Shown: positions 34,151-44,197 of the stretch, piece after piece
How positions within the stretch are numbered: the first letter of the stretch is position 1
Layout: each line of letters begins with the position of its first letter
Assembly (NCBI GenBank): GCA_943846615.1
Contig: OX044354.1
Span: forward strand, 1,691,001-1,755,000
DNA from: an uncultured Amylibacter sp.
GTDB taxonomy: Bacteria > Pseudomonadota > Alphaproteobacteria > Rhodobacterales > Rhodobacteraceae
Reading direction: 5' to 3'
DNA: 64,000 nt
Made by a program: the position numbers and the translations under genes
Notes under the pieces: model-generated
What the model was told of the DNA's origin: nothing
Database searches by the model: none
The model's input: the letters and a program-made list of their open reading frames with translations, nothing else

Positions 34151-34313
34151 GATGAAGAATTTTACACGGACGGCACCATTAGCTACATCTGTGGATCATT
34201 CTATAGTCCGAAACGCAAGCATGTCAGAAACGGGATGCTGTCGCACGTCAATTTCGAAAACAGACAGCTAAACGAAACAAGAAGGTGTCTAGGAAGCTTG
34301 GGGCACCTTACAC
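34151..34313 (+). pseudogene. IS3-family transposase (OrfB) C-terminal remnant and element end
   Basis: The reading TISYICGSFYSPKRKHVRNG followed by MLSHVNFENRQLNETRR resembles the C-terminus of IS3-family OrfB (YIxxFYNxxRxHxxxGxLSPxxFE). It runs into GTGTCTAGGAAGCTTGGGGC at 34285-34304, similar to the terminal repeats of that family. The sulfotransferase copy 2 starts its 3' end only a few bases further on, so the element border and the duplication border nearly coincide. Confidence 0.6.
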
Positions 34314-34321
34314 CACTACGT

Positions 34322-35371
34322 TCAGCGTTCCTCAGACGCGGCTTTTGAAAGGGCCTGAATAAGAAAAGCTGTGAGAGCGTCCCAATCTGGCTCAAATGGT
34401 GTCCATTCTTCGGCGCTGTCCATCTTATCAATTTCCAACATAGTTTTTATATCACCTAAACCGTAGGCGTCAAAGAAACCTTGATCGGCCTCGGATTTTT
34501 GGTTGTTCAAGTCATAGCGTTCTGACGGAGACAAAAAGAAACTATGCTTTTCTCGCGGCAGAGAATCTGGGTTCTCTGTGAAAAACTGCAAGAGCGCTCT
34601 TTTTCCTTCTATAGTAGGTATTCTTTCCAAAAGGAACGTACAGGAGCGCGGTAGTCTTGTATTAATGCGCTCACGACCTGGTACAGAGGCGACAGAAGGA
34701 ATGACTTTACTCAGTCCAGCATGATCTAGGAAATCGAACACTAGATTTCCCCCTGTCCACTGTGTCGGAACATAGGGACGGATTGTAACTGCTTCGGTAC
34801 CAAACGCGTTGATAACCGGAGCTAAAACATCCCGGAAGTTCATGCCCCAATCAGTCGTAGTTAGTGCGCTATTTTTTATACGTTTAACCGCTTGTGCATG
34901 GCCACTTTCCAACAGTTGGTCATACCGCCGTAGATAATAGAAAAATTGCAATTCAGTCTTACCAGAGAGTTTCATTAGTTCGGGCAAGATCTTACGCATA
35001 ATTGCTGGCCGTGAAAAAACTTCACCAGACAACAATAGGGTTTCACAATCAGACTCCATGTTCACTCTTGAATCAGCAAAATCCCAAAAGGGTTGCTGAC
35101 CTTCATATACCTTTCCAATAAGGCTATGATTTCCATTCATCTTATTAGCAAGTCTTAGACCGCGATATTCGGGATAATGAACACCATGAGACAACAAACC
35201 TTTGCGGTTGTAGCGCAGAACACTCTGTAGCAAAGAACTTCCGGTTTTATGCAATCCACAATGGAAAATAATTTTCTTGTAAATAGAGAATGTTATGCCA
35301 TTGATCCTTATGCTCGTTAGTGTCTCGTCCTCGTCAGAGCTATGTTCGAAAACTGATGACGGTTTGGTCAA
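34322..35371 (-). CDS. Sulfotransferase-like protein, copy 2 (full length)
   Basis: This 349-aa protein has a 5'-phosphosulfate (PAPS) binding loop IIFHCGLHKTGSSLLQ (about 34-49), typical of bacterial sulfotransferases. No signal peptide or membrane span is seen. The likely start is TTG at 35371, with AAAAGG just upstream; there is no ATG before the binding loop. It probably transfers sulfate to a carbohydrate or other acceptor, but the acceptor cannot be read from sequence. It is the intact member of a duplicated pair and sits in transposase debris, so it is likely acquired. Codon use is more AT-rich than the cox genes. Confidence 0.7.
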   Translation of the reverse strand: MTKPSSVFEHSSDEDETLTSIRINGITFSIYKKIIFHCGLHKTGSSLLQSVLRYNRKGLLSHGVHYPEYRGLRLANKMNGNHSLIGKVYEGQQPFWDFADSRVNMESDCETLLLSGEVFSRPAIMRKILPELMKLSGKTELQFFYYLRRYDQLLESGHAQAVKRIKNSALTTTDWGMNFRDVLAPVINAFGTEAVTIRPYVPTQWTGGNLVFDFLDHAGLSKVIPSVASVPGRERINTRLPRSCTFLLERIPTIEGKRALLQFFTENPDSLPREKHSFFLSPSERYDLNNQKSEADQGFFDAYGLGDIKTMLEIDKMDSAEEWTPFEPDWDALTAFLIQALSKAASEER

Positions 35372-35797
35372 GCGACCTTTTAAGGGTGTTTAATCCTGTC
35401 TTTGAATACAACCCCCTTACTGGTCTTGTCAAAGGAACTTGCTTGAGTTTGGCTAAGCTGTCACGAAACTGGTCAATATAAAAACAATGGAAATGAGAAC
35501 TGGTATTCTTTGCCCAGCAGCGTTTGCACGGTAAATCCCAAAAGGTTACATTTTCGAAGTCGAGAACGTGCTAAGTGTCGCCTTCGATGGATACGACATT
35601 TGCGGAAATTTACCGCATTTAGTGGAGCGATATTCAACCACTTCAGTCATCAACACCAATTAGAAAACGCGAAAACTTCAAACAGTTTCGAACCCAATCT
35701 TTGATTGCTTGACGCAATCTAGCTGTGGCATAGTGTGATTGATTGAACGAAAACTGAGACTGGTTCGAATTAGTCTGACAGCACCGCGGGGAAAAAG
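35372..35797. other. Gene-free segment: duplicated flank and IS6-family C-terminal remnant
   Basis: 35372-35460 matches the upstream flank of sulfotransferase copy 1 (33495-33590). 35536-35733 is the C-terminal part of an IS6-family transposase. 35757-35785 is the right member of the outer direct repeat, next to the flavin reductase start. No intact gene is present. Confidence 0.6.
35536..35733 (+). pseudogene. IS6-family transposase remnant, C-terminal part
   Basis: The reading RSRERAKCRLRWIRHLRKFT, then AFSGAIFNHFSHQHQLENAK, and after a frame change TFKQFRTQSLIA-stop-RNLAVA matches the C-terminus of IS6-family transposases. These typically read RRRERAMQRF...LQKF...VHNHFNxERHLxxRxTYKxxRxxALAEWRxL. 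It is the missing half of the remnant at 33610-33863; the two halves are separated by sulfotransferase copy 2 and an IS3 remnant. Confidence 0.65.
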
Positions 35798-36286
35798 ATG
35801 ACATTTGATGCCCGTGAATTTCGCGATGCTTTATCTTCTTTTGCGACAGGCGTTACGATTGTAACCGCACGCGACCAAGACCAGCAAGCCGTTGGCATGA
35901 CCTGTAGCAGCTTCAACTCTGTTTCAATAGATCCGCCATTGGTTTTATGGAGCGTTACAAAAACGGCCCGTTCTGCGCCCACATTTATTTCTGCGCAATA
36001 TTTCGCTGTGCATGTTTTGGCCTTTGACCAAACTGACATTTCCAATCGTTTCGCACGTTCCGGCGAGGATAAATTTGGCGCGACGGCCCATCATCTCGAT
36101 ATAAATAACGTCCCGATTATCCATGACACAGCCAGCCGATTTGATTGCGAACAATATGCTGTTCACGATGGAGGCGATCACTGGATTGTCCTTGGACGTG
36201 TTTTGGGACTTGCGCATGCCGACAAAGAAGGTTTGGTTTTTGCACGTGGATCATACGCGAAATTGGCCCCTATCCCCAACGAATAG
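35798..36286 (+). CDS. Flavin reductase (FMN-dependent, HpaC/DIM6-like)
   Basis: This 162-aa protein of the flavin reductase-like family reads FRDALSSFATGVTIVTARD, GMTCSSFNSVSIDPPLVLWS, and the C-terminal DHWIVLGRVLGL, all typical of NAD(P)H:flavin oxidoreductase components that supply reduced FMN to monooxygenases. No monooxygenase gene is adjacent, so its partner lies elsewhere, or the enzyme works alone. The ATG at 35798 is used; the ribosome site is weak (GGGGAAAAAG). It directly follows the insertion scar, so its promoter may have been altered. Confidence 0.88.
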   Translation: MTFDAREFRDALSSFATGVTIVTARDQDQQAVGMTCSSFNSVSIDPPLVLWSVTKTARSAPTFISAQYFAVHVLAFDQTDISNRFARSGEDKFGATAHHLDINNVPIIHDTASRFDCEQYAVHDGGDHWIVLGRVLGLAHADKEGLVFARGSYAKLAPIPNE

Positions 36287-36386
36287 ATCATGTCGCAGGT
36301 CGATGACTCTGCGTCGAATTTGCTCTGCTAAATCTTGAAAAATTCCGCTAATATTATCCAACATTCGGCAATACGAAAGCGCACTT

Positions 36387-37895
36387 ATGTCTCAACCCAA
36401 CATTCTGATTTTCATGGTGGATCAATTGAACGGCACCTTCTTCCCCGACGGGCCAGCTGATTGGTTGCATGCGCCGAACCTGAAAAAACTGGCCGCGAAA
36501 TCGACGCGGTTTCAAAACAGTTATACAGCATCACCATTGTGCGCACCGGGTCGAGCATCTTTTATGTCGGGGCTACTGCCCTCCAAATCGCGGGTTTATG
36601 ATAACGCCGCTGAATTCGCATCCGACATCCCGACATATGCGCATCACTTGCGCCGTGCTGGGTACCAAACATGCCTGTCTGGTAAAATGCATTTCGTCGG
36701 CCCCGATCAAATGCATGGGTTCGAGGAACGTTTGACCACCGACATTTACCCCGCCGATTTTGGCTGGACTCCCGATTACCGCAAACCTGGTGAACGCATC
36801 GATTGGTGGTATCACAACATGGGTTCCGTCACGGGCGCGGGTGTCGCGGAAATTTCTAACCAAATGGAATATGATGACGAGGTCGCATATAATGCGACCC
36901 GCAAGGTTTATGATCTGGCGCGCGGCACAGATGATCGCCCTTGGTGCCTAACTGTCAGCTTTACTCATCCCCATGATCCCTATGTTGCGCGCAAAAAATA
37001 TTGGGACCTATACGAAGATTGCGAGCATCTGTTGCCCACAATTCCTGCAATGGAATATGATGAGCACGACAGCCATTCCAAACGCATTTTCGATGCGAAT
37101 AATTGGCGTGAATATGACATCACCGAAAATGATATCAAACGTTCACGTCGGGCCTATTTCGCCAATATCAGCTACCTTGATGATAAGATTGGTGAGGTCA
37201 TGGAGACTTTGGAATCAACCCGCCAAGAGGCGACAATCCTGTTTGTTTCAGACCACGGCGATATGTTGGGTGAACGTGGGTTATGGTTCAAAATGTCCTT
37301 CTTTGAAGGTTCCGCGCGCGTGCCTTTGATGATCTGTGACCCATCAATGGAACCAGGGTTAATCACGACACCAGTCTCGAACATCGATGTCACGCCAACG
37401 CTTTGTGATTTGGCAGGTGCTTCCATGGATGAAATCGCGCCATGGGTCGAAGGCGAAAGTTTGGTTCACCTTGGTCAGGCTGGCGAACGGACCAGCCCTG
37501 TTGCTATGGAATACGCCGCCGAAGGGTCTTATGCGCCGATGGTGTCGCTGCGATATGGGCCTTGGAAATATAACCGTTGTGCGCTGGATGACGATCAATT
37601 GTTTAATCTGGATAACGACCCACATGAATTGAACAATCTGGCGGACGTTGCAGCGCACCAAGGCACGTTGGATCAATTGCGCGCAAAATCAGAAGCGCGC
37701 TGGGATTTGGGTGTGTTCGATGGCCAAGTTCGCGAGAGCCAAGCGCGCCGTTGGGTCGTATATGAAGCATTACGCAACGGCAACTATTTCCCATGGGATT
37801 ACCAACCGCTACAAGATGCTTCGGAACGCTATATGCGTAACCATATGAATTTAGATAATCTCGAAGGCGAAAAACGTTTTCCAAGGGGTGAATAA
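36387..37895 (+). CDS. betC: Choline-sulfatase
   Basis: This 502-aa cytoplasmic sulfatase hydrolyses choline-O-sulfate to choline and sulfate. The formylglycine site is CAPGR at C52-R56 (SPLCAPGRASF), and metal ligands appear in NILIFMVDQLNG near the N-terminus and in FVSDHGDMLGERGLW. The C-terminal stretch RRWVVYEALRNGNYFPWDYQ is characteristic of choline sulfatases. The next gene, choline dehydrogenase, starts directly after the stop (TAAATG), so both form an operon for glycine betaine production and use of choline sulfate. No betI or betB is visible in the window. Confidence 0.95.
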   Translation: MSQPNILIFMVDQLNGTFFPDGPADWLHAPNLKKLAAKSTRFQNSYTASPLCAPGRASFMSGLLPSKSRVYDNAAEFASDIPTYAHHLRRAGYQTCLSGKMHFVGPDQMHGFEERLTTDIYPADFGWTPDYRKPGERIDWWYHNMGSVTGAGVAEISNQMEYDDEVAYNATRKVYDLARGTDDRPWCLTVSFTHPHDPYVARKKYWDLYEDCEHLLPTIPAMEYDEHDSHSKRIFDANNWREYDITENDIKRSRRAYFANISYLDDKIGEVMETLESTRQEATILFVSDHGDMLGERGLWFKMSFFEGSARVPLMICDPSMEPGLITTPVSNIDVTPTLCDLAGASMDEIAPWVEGESLVHLGQAGERTSPVAMEYAAEGSYAPMVSLRYGPWKYNRCALDDDQLFNLDNDPHELNNLADVAAHQGTLDQLRAKSEARWDLGVFDGQVRESQARRWVVYEALRNGNYFPWDYQPLQDASERYMRNHMNLDNLEGEKRFPRGE

Positions 37896-39557
37896 ATGAA
37901 CGCTGATTTTGTCATTATCGGTGCTGGTTCGGCGGGGTGCGCCATGGCATATCGCCTATCTGAGGATGGCAAACATTCGGTTTTGGTGATCGAATATGGC
38001 GGTACCGATATGGGACCGTTTATTCAAATGCCAGCGGCGTTATCATATCCGATGAATATGAAAACCTATGATTGGGGCTTTCAAAGCGAACCCGAACCAC
38101 ATTTGAACGGGCGCAAATTGGCGACCCCGCGGGGCAAAGTGATTGGGGGATCATCGTCGATCAATGGAATGGTCTATGTGCGTGGACATGCGAAGGATTA
38201 CGATCACTGGGACGAAAGCGGTGCCAAGGGCTGGGCCTATGCCGATGTATTACCCTATTTCAAACGCATGGAAAACTGGCACAGCGGCGGGCATGGCGGT
38301 GATAAATCATGGCGTGGTCGAAACGGCCCACTGCATGTATCGCGCGGTCCGCGCAAAAACCCGCTATTTAAGGCATTCGTCGATGCGGGACGTCAGGCCG
38401 GATATCGAACCACCGATGATTATAATGGTGAGCAACAAGAGGGTTTCGGTCCCATGGAGCAAACCGTTCATAGGGGGCGGCGTTGGTCGGCTGCGAACGC
38501 CTACCTGCATCCCGCGCTGAAGCGGGATAATTGCAATGTTATCCGCGCCTTGGCGCGCAAAGTTGTGATCGAAAGCGGCCGTGCTGTGGGCGTTGAAATA
38601 GAACGCAATGGCAAGGTGGAAATCATATCTGCGAACCGCGAAGTTATCGTTGCGGCATCCTCCATCAACTCGCCAAAAATCCTGATGCTGTCTGGGATTG
38701 GGCCGAAAGATCACCTGCATGAACACGGTATCCAATTGGTCGCCGACCGCGCAGGTGTTGGACAGAACCTACAAGACCATCTGGAAATCTATCTGCAAAT
38801 TGCGAGCCTGAAGCCAATCACGCTGTATCGTTATTGGAACCTATTTTCAAAGGCCCGTATTGGGGCGCAATGGCTGTTCACAAAAACTGGCCTTGGGACA
38901 TCCAATCAATTCGAAAGTGCTGCGTTTATTCGATCCAAGTCAGGCGTTCCGTACCCCGATATTCAATATCACTTCCTGCCGATGGCCGTTCGCTACGATG
39001 GGCAAGCCGCCGCCGAAGGCCACGGATTTCAAGCTCATGTTGGGCCAATGCGTTCCAATTCTCGTGGTTCTGTAACGCTGAATTCTGCTGATCCCAAACA
39101 GGCGCCAAAAATTCAATTCAATTACATGAGTACCCCGGAAGATTGGGAAGATTTCAGAACCTGCATCCGCCTGACGCGCGAGATTTTTGAACAAACCGCA
39201 TTTGGCAAGTATGCAGGCAAGGAAATCCAGCCAGGAAAATCATTGCAATCCGATCAGGAACTGGATGATTTTTTACGCGATGAAGTAGAGAGCGCGTATC
39301 ATCCCTGTGGGACATGTAAAATGGGTGCAGCAACTGATCCTATGGCCGTGGTTGATCCCGAATGCCGTGTGATTGGCGTTGATAGTTTGCGTGTCGCCGA
39401 CAGTTCAATTTTCCCACGCATAACCAATGGCAATCTTAATGCGCCTAGCATTATGACGGGCGAAAAAGCCGCCGATCACATTTTGGGTAAGCAACCCTTA
39501 GCACGTTCAAATGAGAAACCATGGGTGCATCCATCATGGAAAACGCACCAGCGTTAA
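37896..39557 (+). CDS. betA: Choline dehydrogenase (GMC oxidoreductase)
   Basis: This FAD enzyme (553 aa) oxidises choline to betaine aldehyde and further to betaine. It has the Rossmann motif [20 protein letters not shown] at the N-terminus, the GMC signature [20 protein letters not shown], and the active-site His in [10 protein letters not shown] with the C-terminal [20 protein letters not shown]. Length and motifs match BetA. It is adjacent to betC with no spacing; the 3' end overlaps the convergent GGDEF-EAL gene by four bases. Confidence 0.95.
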   Translation: MNADFVIIGAGSAGCAMAYRLSEDGKHSVLVIEYGGTDMGPFIQMPAALSYPMNMKTYDWGFQSEPEPHLNGRKLATPRGKVIGGSSSINGMVYVRGHAKDYDHWDESGAKGWAYADVLPYFKRMENWHSGGHGGDKSWRGRNGPLHVSRGPRKNPLFKAFVDAGRQAGYRTTDDYNGEQQEGFGPMEQTVHRGRRWSAANAYLHPALKRDNCNVIRALARKVVIESGRAVGVEIERNGKVEIISANREVIVAASSINSPKILMLSGIGPKDHLHEHGIQLVADRAGVGQNLQDHLEIYLQIASLKPITLYRYWNLFSKARIGAQWLFTKTGLGTSNQFESAAFIRSKSGVPYPDIQYHFLPMAVRYDGQAAAEGHGFQAHVGPMRSNSRGSVTLNSADPKQAPKIQFNYMSTPEDWEDFRTCIRLTREIFEQTAFGKYAGKEIQPGKSLQSDQELDDFLRDEVESAYHPCGTCKMGAATDPMAVVDPECRVIGVDSLRVADSSIFPRITNGNLNAPSIMTGEKAADHILGKQPLARSNEKPWVHPSWKTHQR

Positions 39558-41581
39558 TGCGTTTCAAACTGTTTTAGCGCGCCAATATCATCGGATCGGA
39601 TTAACTTCACCTCGTCCAGAGTGAGTGGTTTTGAGTAGAAAAAACCTTGGTGTTCGGTGCATCCTTTGGACACCAGCCAATCTGATTGCTCTTGGGATTC
39701 AACGCCTTCGGCAACCACGGACAAGTTCAAAGCACGAACGATATCAATCGCGCCAGAAACCAATTTTCCATCTGCATGGGTCATCATACTGCGATCAATT
39801 TTTATCGTCTGTACGGGATATCCGTTTAATCGTGCGATGTTTGAATATGCGCTACCAAAATCGTCAATCGCCAACGTGTAGCCCATCTCTACGATCTCTT
39901 GCAGCATCTTGCCAAAATGGCTTTCGCCAATTTGCAATGCGGTTTCCGTCAATTCGATTTCCATCCGACCCGGGTTAAAATTGGGCGTCGCCGCTAAACT
40001 GCGCAACTGATTTAATAACGCGAGGTTATGAAACTGGCTGGGTGAAACGTTCACGGACATTCGGGCATTCGCCAATGCCGTCGGCATAGCCAGATGTGAT
40101 TGAACCGCTTCATGCAAAACCCAACCGCCCAGTTCTGTTATCATTCCCGTGCTTTCAGCAACGGGAATAAATTCCGTCGGGGATATTTCCTGTTCGGTAA
40201 GGGAATGCAGCCGCGACAACGCCTCTAGGCCAACAATTTTATGCGTCCGTAAGCAAACAATAGGCTGAAAGAGCAAGCGCAGGTCGTCGTTGTGTCCACG
40301 CAACGCGTGCGACAAACGTTCTTCAACCTCTAGAAAACGAACGCGTTTTTGATACAGCTTCTCACGGAAAATCCGAACAGAGCCGCCTTCGTTGGCTTTG
40401 GCTGAATATAGAGCAAGATCGGCCTTTACCAACAATGCGTCCAACCCAGTATAATCGTCATCGGCTAAAACGTAAGCAAATCCAACACTCGCATCGATAG
40501 AGAACACTTTGCGATCTATCTTAATCGGTTTTTTCAACTCTTTCACCAATTCACGGCATTGGCGGGTAATCGCAGTAAGCGTGGCACCCGAGCGTAATAG
40601 AATGCAAAATTCATCACCCCCAAAACGCGAAATGATAACATTTTCTGGGAAGAACCGTTGAAACCTTGCTGCTAACTGCGTTAGCAATTGATCACCAATA
40701 ACATGCCCAAAGGTATCGTTCACATATTTGAACCGATCCAGATCAATCAGTAAAAGGAACACACCCTGACCGCCATCCATAGCAGAACGAATAAATTCGT
40801 CGGCTTGAGACATTAGATATTGGCGATTGTGCAGCCCCGTGAGAAAATCATGATTAGCTAAATGTTCAACACGGCGCTTAGCTTGTTCCTTCTCTTCGAT
40901 ATCGATTTCGGTCAACAAGAGTGTTTGCGTGCCCGTTACGGAATCAAAACCTTTACGTGCTTCGATTTCATGGGTGCGCGGGCCAATTTGGGTATTCACC
41001 GCGCTCACATAACGCCCCTCTGATCCCACCTTTAAATCGGTCTGCAACGATCGCAAAACCGTCTTTGACAAAACCCGATCGACCAACCCTGTTCCCTGAT
41101 CTGAAAAGGCATGCAACGCGGCAGGATTTGCGTAAATACACTGACCTTCGGTATCGTACACGGTCACCATCGCACCTGTATACAAGAGTGCCTGCGAACT
41201 TCGTAAAACTTCGGCTGTTTTTTCTACGGTTAGCTGTGCTTCGCACAACATTGCCATACGCCCCGATGCTAAACGATATCCCCGAAATCGACACAGTACG
41301 TTTTTGACAATCCCCTTTGGATACAACGTCCAACTTTCGTCGAAATGACCGCCATCTTCGAATTCCTGTTGATACTGACGAAGCCGCGTTTGGACAGATG
41401 TTGTCATCCCATCGCCCATATTACGCTGCTGCAGCTCTGCGAGTGTTTCTGCTTCCCACAGCTCTAACGCGGATTGATTGGCCCAAATAACCCGCGCATC
41501 ATCAATATCGAAAATCCAAACGGGAAAAATTGATCCCTCAAATGCCTCGATAGACATTTGGCCCAACACGCCATCCTTCAT
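39554..41581 (-). CDS. PAS-GGDEF-EAL protein (c-di-GMP turnover)
   Basis: This 675-aa protein has two N-terminal PAS-like segments (about 10-110 and 125-230; [20 protein letters not shown] and [20 protein letters not shown]), a GGDEF domain with [10 protein letters not shown], and an EAL domain with [18 protein letters not shown], and [10 protein letters not shown]. Both catalytic motifs appear intact, so it could make or break c-di-GMP. There is no membrane span; PAS domains probably sense a cytoplasmic cue. It is transcribed alone, convergent to betA. Confidence 0.92.
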   Translation of the reverse strand: MKDGVLGQMSIEAFEGSIFPVWIFDIDDARVIWANQSALELWEAETLAELQQRNMGDGMTTSVQTRLRQYQQEFEDGGHFDESWTLYPKGIVKNVLCRFRGYRLASGRMAMLCEAQLTVEKTAEVLRSSQALLYTGAMVTVYDTEGQCIYANPAALHAFSDQGTGLVDRVLSKTVLRSLQTDLKVGSEGRYVSAVNTQIGPRTHEIEARKGFDSVTGTQTLLLTEIDIEEKEQAKRRVEHLANHDFLTGLHNRQYLMSQADEFIRSAMDGGQGVFLLLIDLDRFKYVNDTFGHVIGDQLLTQLAARFQRFFPENVIISRFGGDEFCILLRSGATLTAITRQCRELVKELKKPIKIDRKVFSIDASVGFAYVLADDDYTGLDALLVKADLALYSAKANEGGSVRIFREKLYQKRVRFLEVEERLSHALRGHNDDLRLLFQPIVCLRTHKIVGLEALSRLHSLTEQEISPTEFIPVAESTGMITELGGWVLHEAVQSHLAMPTALANARMSVNVSPSQFHNLALLNQLRSLAATPNFNPGRMEIELTETALQIGESHFGKMLQEIVEMGYTLAIDDFGSAYSNIARLNGYPVQTIKIDRSMMTHADGKLVSGAIDIVRALNLSVVAEGVESQEQSDWLVSKGCTEHQGFFYSKPLTLDEVKLIRSDDIGALKQFETH

Positions 41582-41916
41582 GGAAGGATAACCCTATTCA
41601 AATAACCTGGCATCGCCTTGCTTTCTTTCTAAGACAGGACTGTGCCACCCAACAATCTAAATGCGTACTTTAAAATTCAATTCGTATGATCACTTTAGGC
41701 ATTTAAATTGTTTACGGCAATAATAATCAGACCAGTTACACGTTACCGAAAAGCTACTAAAAAACTGAATAAAAGTAGGATGTTAGCGCGGTCTGACTAT
41801 TTCGATCCGGTTTCAGGTTTCTTGCTCAATCACTCTGATTGGTACTCTAATATACAAAATGAAAATCAGTATCACGACAGCAAACACCACTATCCGTTAT
41901 TTGTCATTTGGAAAAG
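41582..41916. other. Intergenic region upstream of the GGDEF-EAL gene and downstream of tRNA-Lys
   Basis: This 335-base AT-rich stretch has no convincing gene; a 116-aa open frame across the tRNA is spurious. It probably contains the promoter of the leftward GGDEF-EAL gene. I see no clear terminator hairpin for the tRNA. Confidence 0.5.
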
Positions 41917-41992
41917 TGGTGAGCCGGTCGGGGCTCGAACCCGAGACCTACTGATTAAAAGTCAGTTGCTCTACCAACTGAGCTACCGGCCC
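41917..41992 (-). tRNA. tRNA-Lys (anticodon TTT)
   Basis: The minus strand gives a 76-nt cloverleaf with encoded CCA. The acceptor stem GGGCCGG pairs with CCGGCTC (one G-U), the D arm is AGCTCAGTTGGTAGAGC, the anticodon loop ACTTTTAAT reads TTT, and the T arm is CGGGTTCGAGCCCCG. Confidence 0.97.
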
Positions 41993-42095
41993 ACTGGGCG
42001 CGTATCTAGGATGGGATGGGGCAGGGGTCAACCCTTATTGTTGTTAATTTTTACATGATCTGGAATGATTGTTTATAACAAGCTATATGAGCGCC

Positions 42096-42938
42096 ATGAC
42101 AACGCAAAAAACATATGTAAATGGGCTGCCATTTTTGAAAATGCATGGGTTGGGCAATGATTTTGTGATCATTGACGCCAGATCGGCAGAATCACCTGTG
42201 ACCGAATCAATGGCGCGCGCGATTGGCCAGCGGCATTTTGGTGTTGGGTATGACCAGTTGGTTGTGCTGACCAAAACGGATGGCGCGGATGTGGATATGG
42301 TGTTTTGGAATTCTGATGGATCGTTGTCGGATGCCTGTGGCAACGCAACGCGCTGTATTGCGCGGTTGGTTATGGGCGAAACGGGTGTGGATGCGATTAC
42401 GTTGCGGTCTGGTAATGGGCTGTTGGCGGCAAAGATGACCGATGATGGCATGATCAGCGTGAATATGGGTCAGCCACAGTTGACGTGGGATACGGTGCCA
42501 TTGGCGCGGGATGTTGATTTGATTGAATTGCCGATTGAGGGCGCACCTGGGGCCGCTGGAATGGGCAATCCACATTGTGTGTTTGTGGTCGATGATGCCG
42601 ATGCGGTTGATTTGGTTGGTCGGGGATCCGAAATTGAAACGCATGAGTTGTTTCCACAGCGTACCAATGTCGAGTTCATTCATATCATTGATCGCCAAAC
42701 CATTCGTCAGCGCACGTTTGAACGTGGTGCTGGTGTGACGCTGGCCTGTGGGTCTGGGGCCTGTGCAGTGGCTGTTGTGGCGCATCGTAAGGGGCTGACG
42801 GATCGTGCCGTGACCATCCAATTGGATGGCGGTGAATTGCAGATTGATTGGCGTGATGATGGAGTCTGGATGACGGGGCCGACGACGCTGGTTTTTGAGG
42901 GACGTTTGAGTGCCGAGTTTTTGGAGAGCGTACAATGA
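42096..42938 (+). CDS. dapF: Diaminopimelate epimerase
   Basis: This 280-aa enzyme interconverts LL- and meso-diaminopimelate for lysine and peptidoglycan synthesis. The N-terminal motif is FLKMHGLGNDFVIID, and the two catalytic cysteines sit in SDACGNATRC (about C81) and VTLACGSGACAVAV. Two ATGs compete for the start (42087 and 42096); I chose 42096 because it gives MTTQKTYVNGLPF, the usual spacing before the first motif. There is no strong ribosome site. It is followed by mtaB with an ATGA overlap. Confidence 0.94.
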   Translation: MTTQKTYVNGLPFLKMHGLGNDFVIIDARSAESPVTESMARAIGQRHFGVGYDQLVVLTKTDGADVDMVFWNSDGSLSDACGNATRCIARLVMGETGVDAITLRSGNGLLAAKMTDDGMISVNMGQPQLTWDTVPLARDVDLIELPIEGAPGAAGMGNPHCVFVVDDADAVDLVGRGSEIETHELFPQRTNVEFIHIIDRQTIRQRTFERGAGVTLACGSGACAVAVVAHRKGLTDRAVTIQLDGGELQIDWRDDGVWMTGPTTLVFEGRLSAEFLESVQ

Positions 42939-44197
42939 ATGCGCCCAAGTTCACCACACAGGGCTGTCGGTTGAATGCATATGAAACCGAGGCAATGAAG
43001 GAGCTGGCCGAGCAGGCTGGTTTGGACAATATTGTTGTGGTGAATACCTGTGCGGTAACGGCCGAGGCGGTGCGTAAATCCAAACAGGAAATTCGCAAAT
43101 TGCGCCGTGATAACCCCGATGCACAGGTTGTCGTAACGGGGTGCGCGGCACAGATTGAACCCGCCACGTTTAGTGCGATGGACGAGGTTGATTTGGTCGT
43201 TGGCAACACCGAAAAGATGCAAGCGGATACATGGAAGAACATTGCGCAAGGACCAGATTTTGTTGGGAAGACCGAGCGTGTTTTGGTTGATGACATCATG
43301 TCCGTGCAGGATACCGCTGGGCATTTGATTGATGGGTTTGGCACGCGCAGCCGTGCATACGTACAGGTGCAAAATGGGTGCGATCATCGCTGTACGTTTT
43401 GTATTATCCCCTATGGTCGCGGCAATTCGCGATCTGTGCCTGCGGGCGTTGTTGTGGATCAGATCAAGCGGCTGGTCGACAAGGGTTACAACGAAGTTGT
43501 TTTGACAGGCGTCGATATCACCAGTTGGGGTGCGGATTTGCCGATGTTGCCAAAATTGGGCGATTTGGTTCAGCGGATTTTGAAACTGGTTCCTGATTTA
43601 CCACGGTTGCGGATCAGCTCGATTGATAGTGTTGAGGCCGACCCCGCGTTGATCGAGGCGGTGGCGTCTGAGTTGCGGTTGATGCCGCATTTACATTTGT
43701 CGTTGCAGGCGGGGGATGACATGATTTTGAAGCGCATGAAACGCCGCCATTTGCGCGAAGATGCGATTGAATTTTGTAGTGACATGCGCAAGGCACGACC
43801 CGATATTATTTATGGTGCGGATATCATTGCTGGGTTCCCGACAGAGACCGAAGAGATGTTCGAAAATAGCATGAAGCTGATCGATGATTGTGGTCTGACG
43901 TGGTTGCACATCTTCCCATTTTCACCGCGTACCGGAACACCTGCCGCGCGGATGCCGCAGATGGATCGTTCGATCATCAAGGAACGCGCTGGTCGACTGC
44001 GTGCCAAGGGTGAAATTGCGGTGCAAAATCATCTGGGAACGCAAGTGGGCACGCAGCATAATGTGTTGATGGAAAACGAACGCATGGGGCGTACCGAAGG
44101 GTTTACCGAAGTGCTGTTTGATAGCGACCAAATCAAGGGTAAGATTGTACCCACCATGATCACTGGTCATTCCGATAAGCAGTTGTTGGCGTCATGA
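42935..44197 (+). CDS. mtaB: tRNA t6A37 methylthiotransferase
   Basis: This radical SAM enzyme (420 aa) adds a methylthio group to t6A37 of tRNA. It starts with a UPF0004 domain (FTTQGCRLNAYETEAM, NTCAVTAEAVRKSKQ, VTGCAAQ), and the radical SAM cluster is CDHRCTFCIIPYGRGNSRS at about 149-167. The QGCRLN start and CDHRCTFC pattern fit MtaB rather than MiaB or RimO. Its ends overlap both dapF and the GST gene, forming a dapF-mtaB-GST unit. Confidence 0.93.
   Translation: MNAPKFTTQGCRLNAYETEAMKELAEQAGLDNIVVVNTCAVTAEAVRKSKQEIRKLRRDNPDAQVVVTGCAAQIEPATFSAMDEVDLVVGNTEKMQADTWKNIAQGPDFVGKTERVLVDDIMSVQDTAGHLIDGFGTRSRAYVQVQNGCDHRCTFCIIPYGRGNSRSVPAGVVVDQIKRLVDKGYNEVVLTGVDITSWGADLPMLPKLGDLVQRILKLVPDLPRLRISSIDSVEADPALIEAVASELRLMPHLHLSLQAGDDMILKRMKRRHLREDAIEFCSDMRKARPDIIYGADIIAGFPTETEEMFENSMKLIDDCGLTWLHIFPFSPRTGTPAARMPQMDRSIIKERAGRLRAKGEIAVQNHLGTQVGTQHNVLMENERMGRTEGFTEVLFDSDQIKGKIVPTMITGHSDKQLLAS

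Larger units (their letters stand above)
33495..34321. other. Gene-free segment with IS6- and IS3-family remnants
   Basis: 33495-33600 repeats the upstream flank of the sulfotransferase duplication. 33610-33863 is an IS6-family transposase remnant and 34151-34313 an IS3-family remnant; both are described separately. Between them (about 33890-34032) a reading runs as RQRIYAIEHFKRLKQERQEL and on to a stop, an unassigned fragment. There are no intact genes. Confidence 0.6.
32309..35785. repeat. Imperfect 29-bp direct repeats at the edges of the insertion scar
   Basis: The segments 32309-32337 and 35757-35785 match at 25 of 29 positions (both run AGACT...CCGAATTA/TCGAATTA...TCTGACA..ACC). They lie at the two ends of the block that holds the sulfotransferase copies and transposase remnants, between two otherwise intact regions. 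They may be the outer copies of a duplicated target or element end. Confidence 0.55.

Noticed and set aside
41708..42058. 116-aa plus-strand frame upstream of dapF
   Set aside because: It runs across the tRNA-Lys gene in antisense; the part GARTRDLLIKSQLLYQLSYR is the translated tRNA complement, a known false ORF.
42207..43387. Long minus-strand open frames (up to 242 aa) opposite dapF and mtaB
   Set aside because: They are antisense shadows of two well-supported genes, with no recognisable motifs and no ribosome sites.
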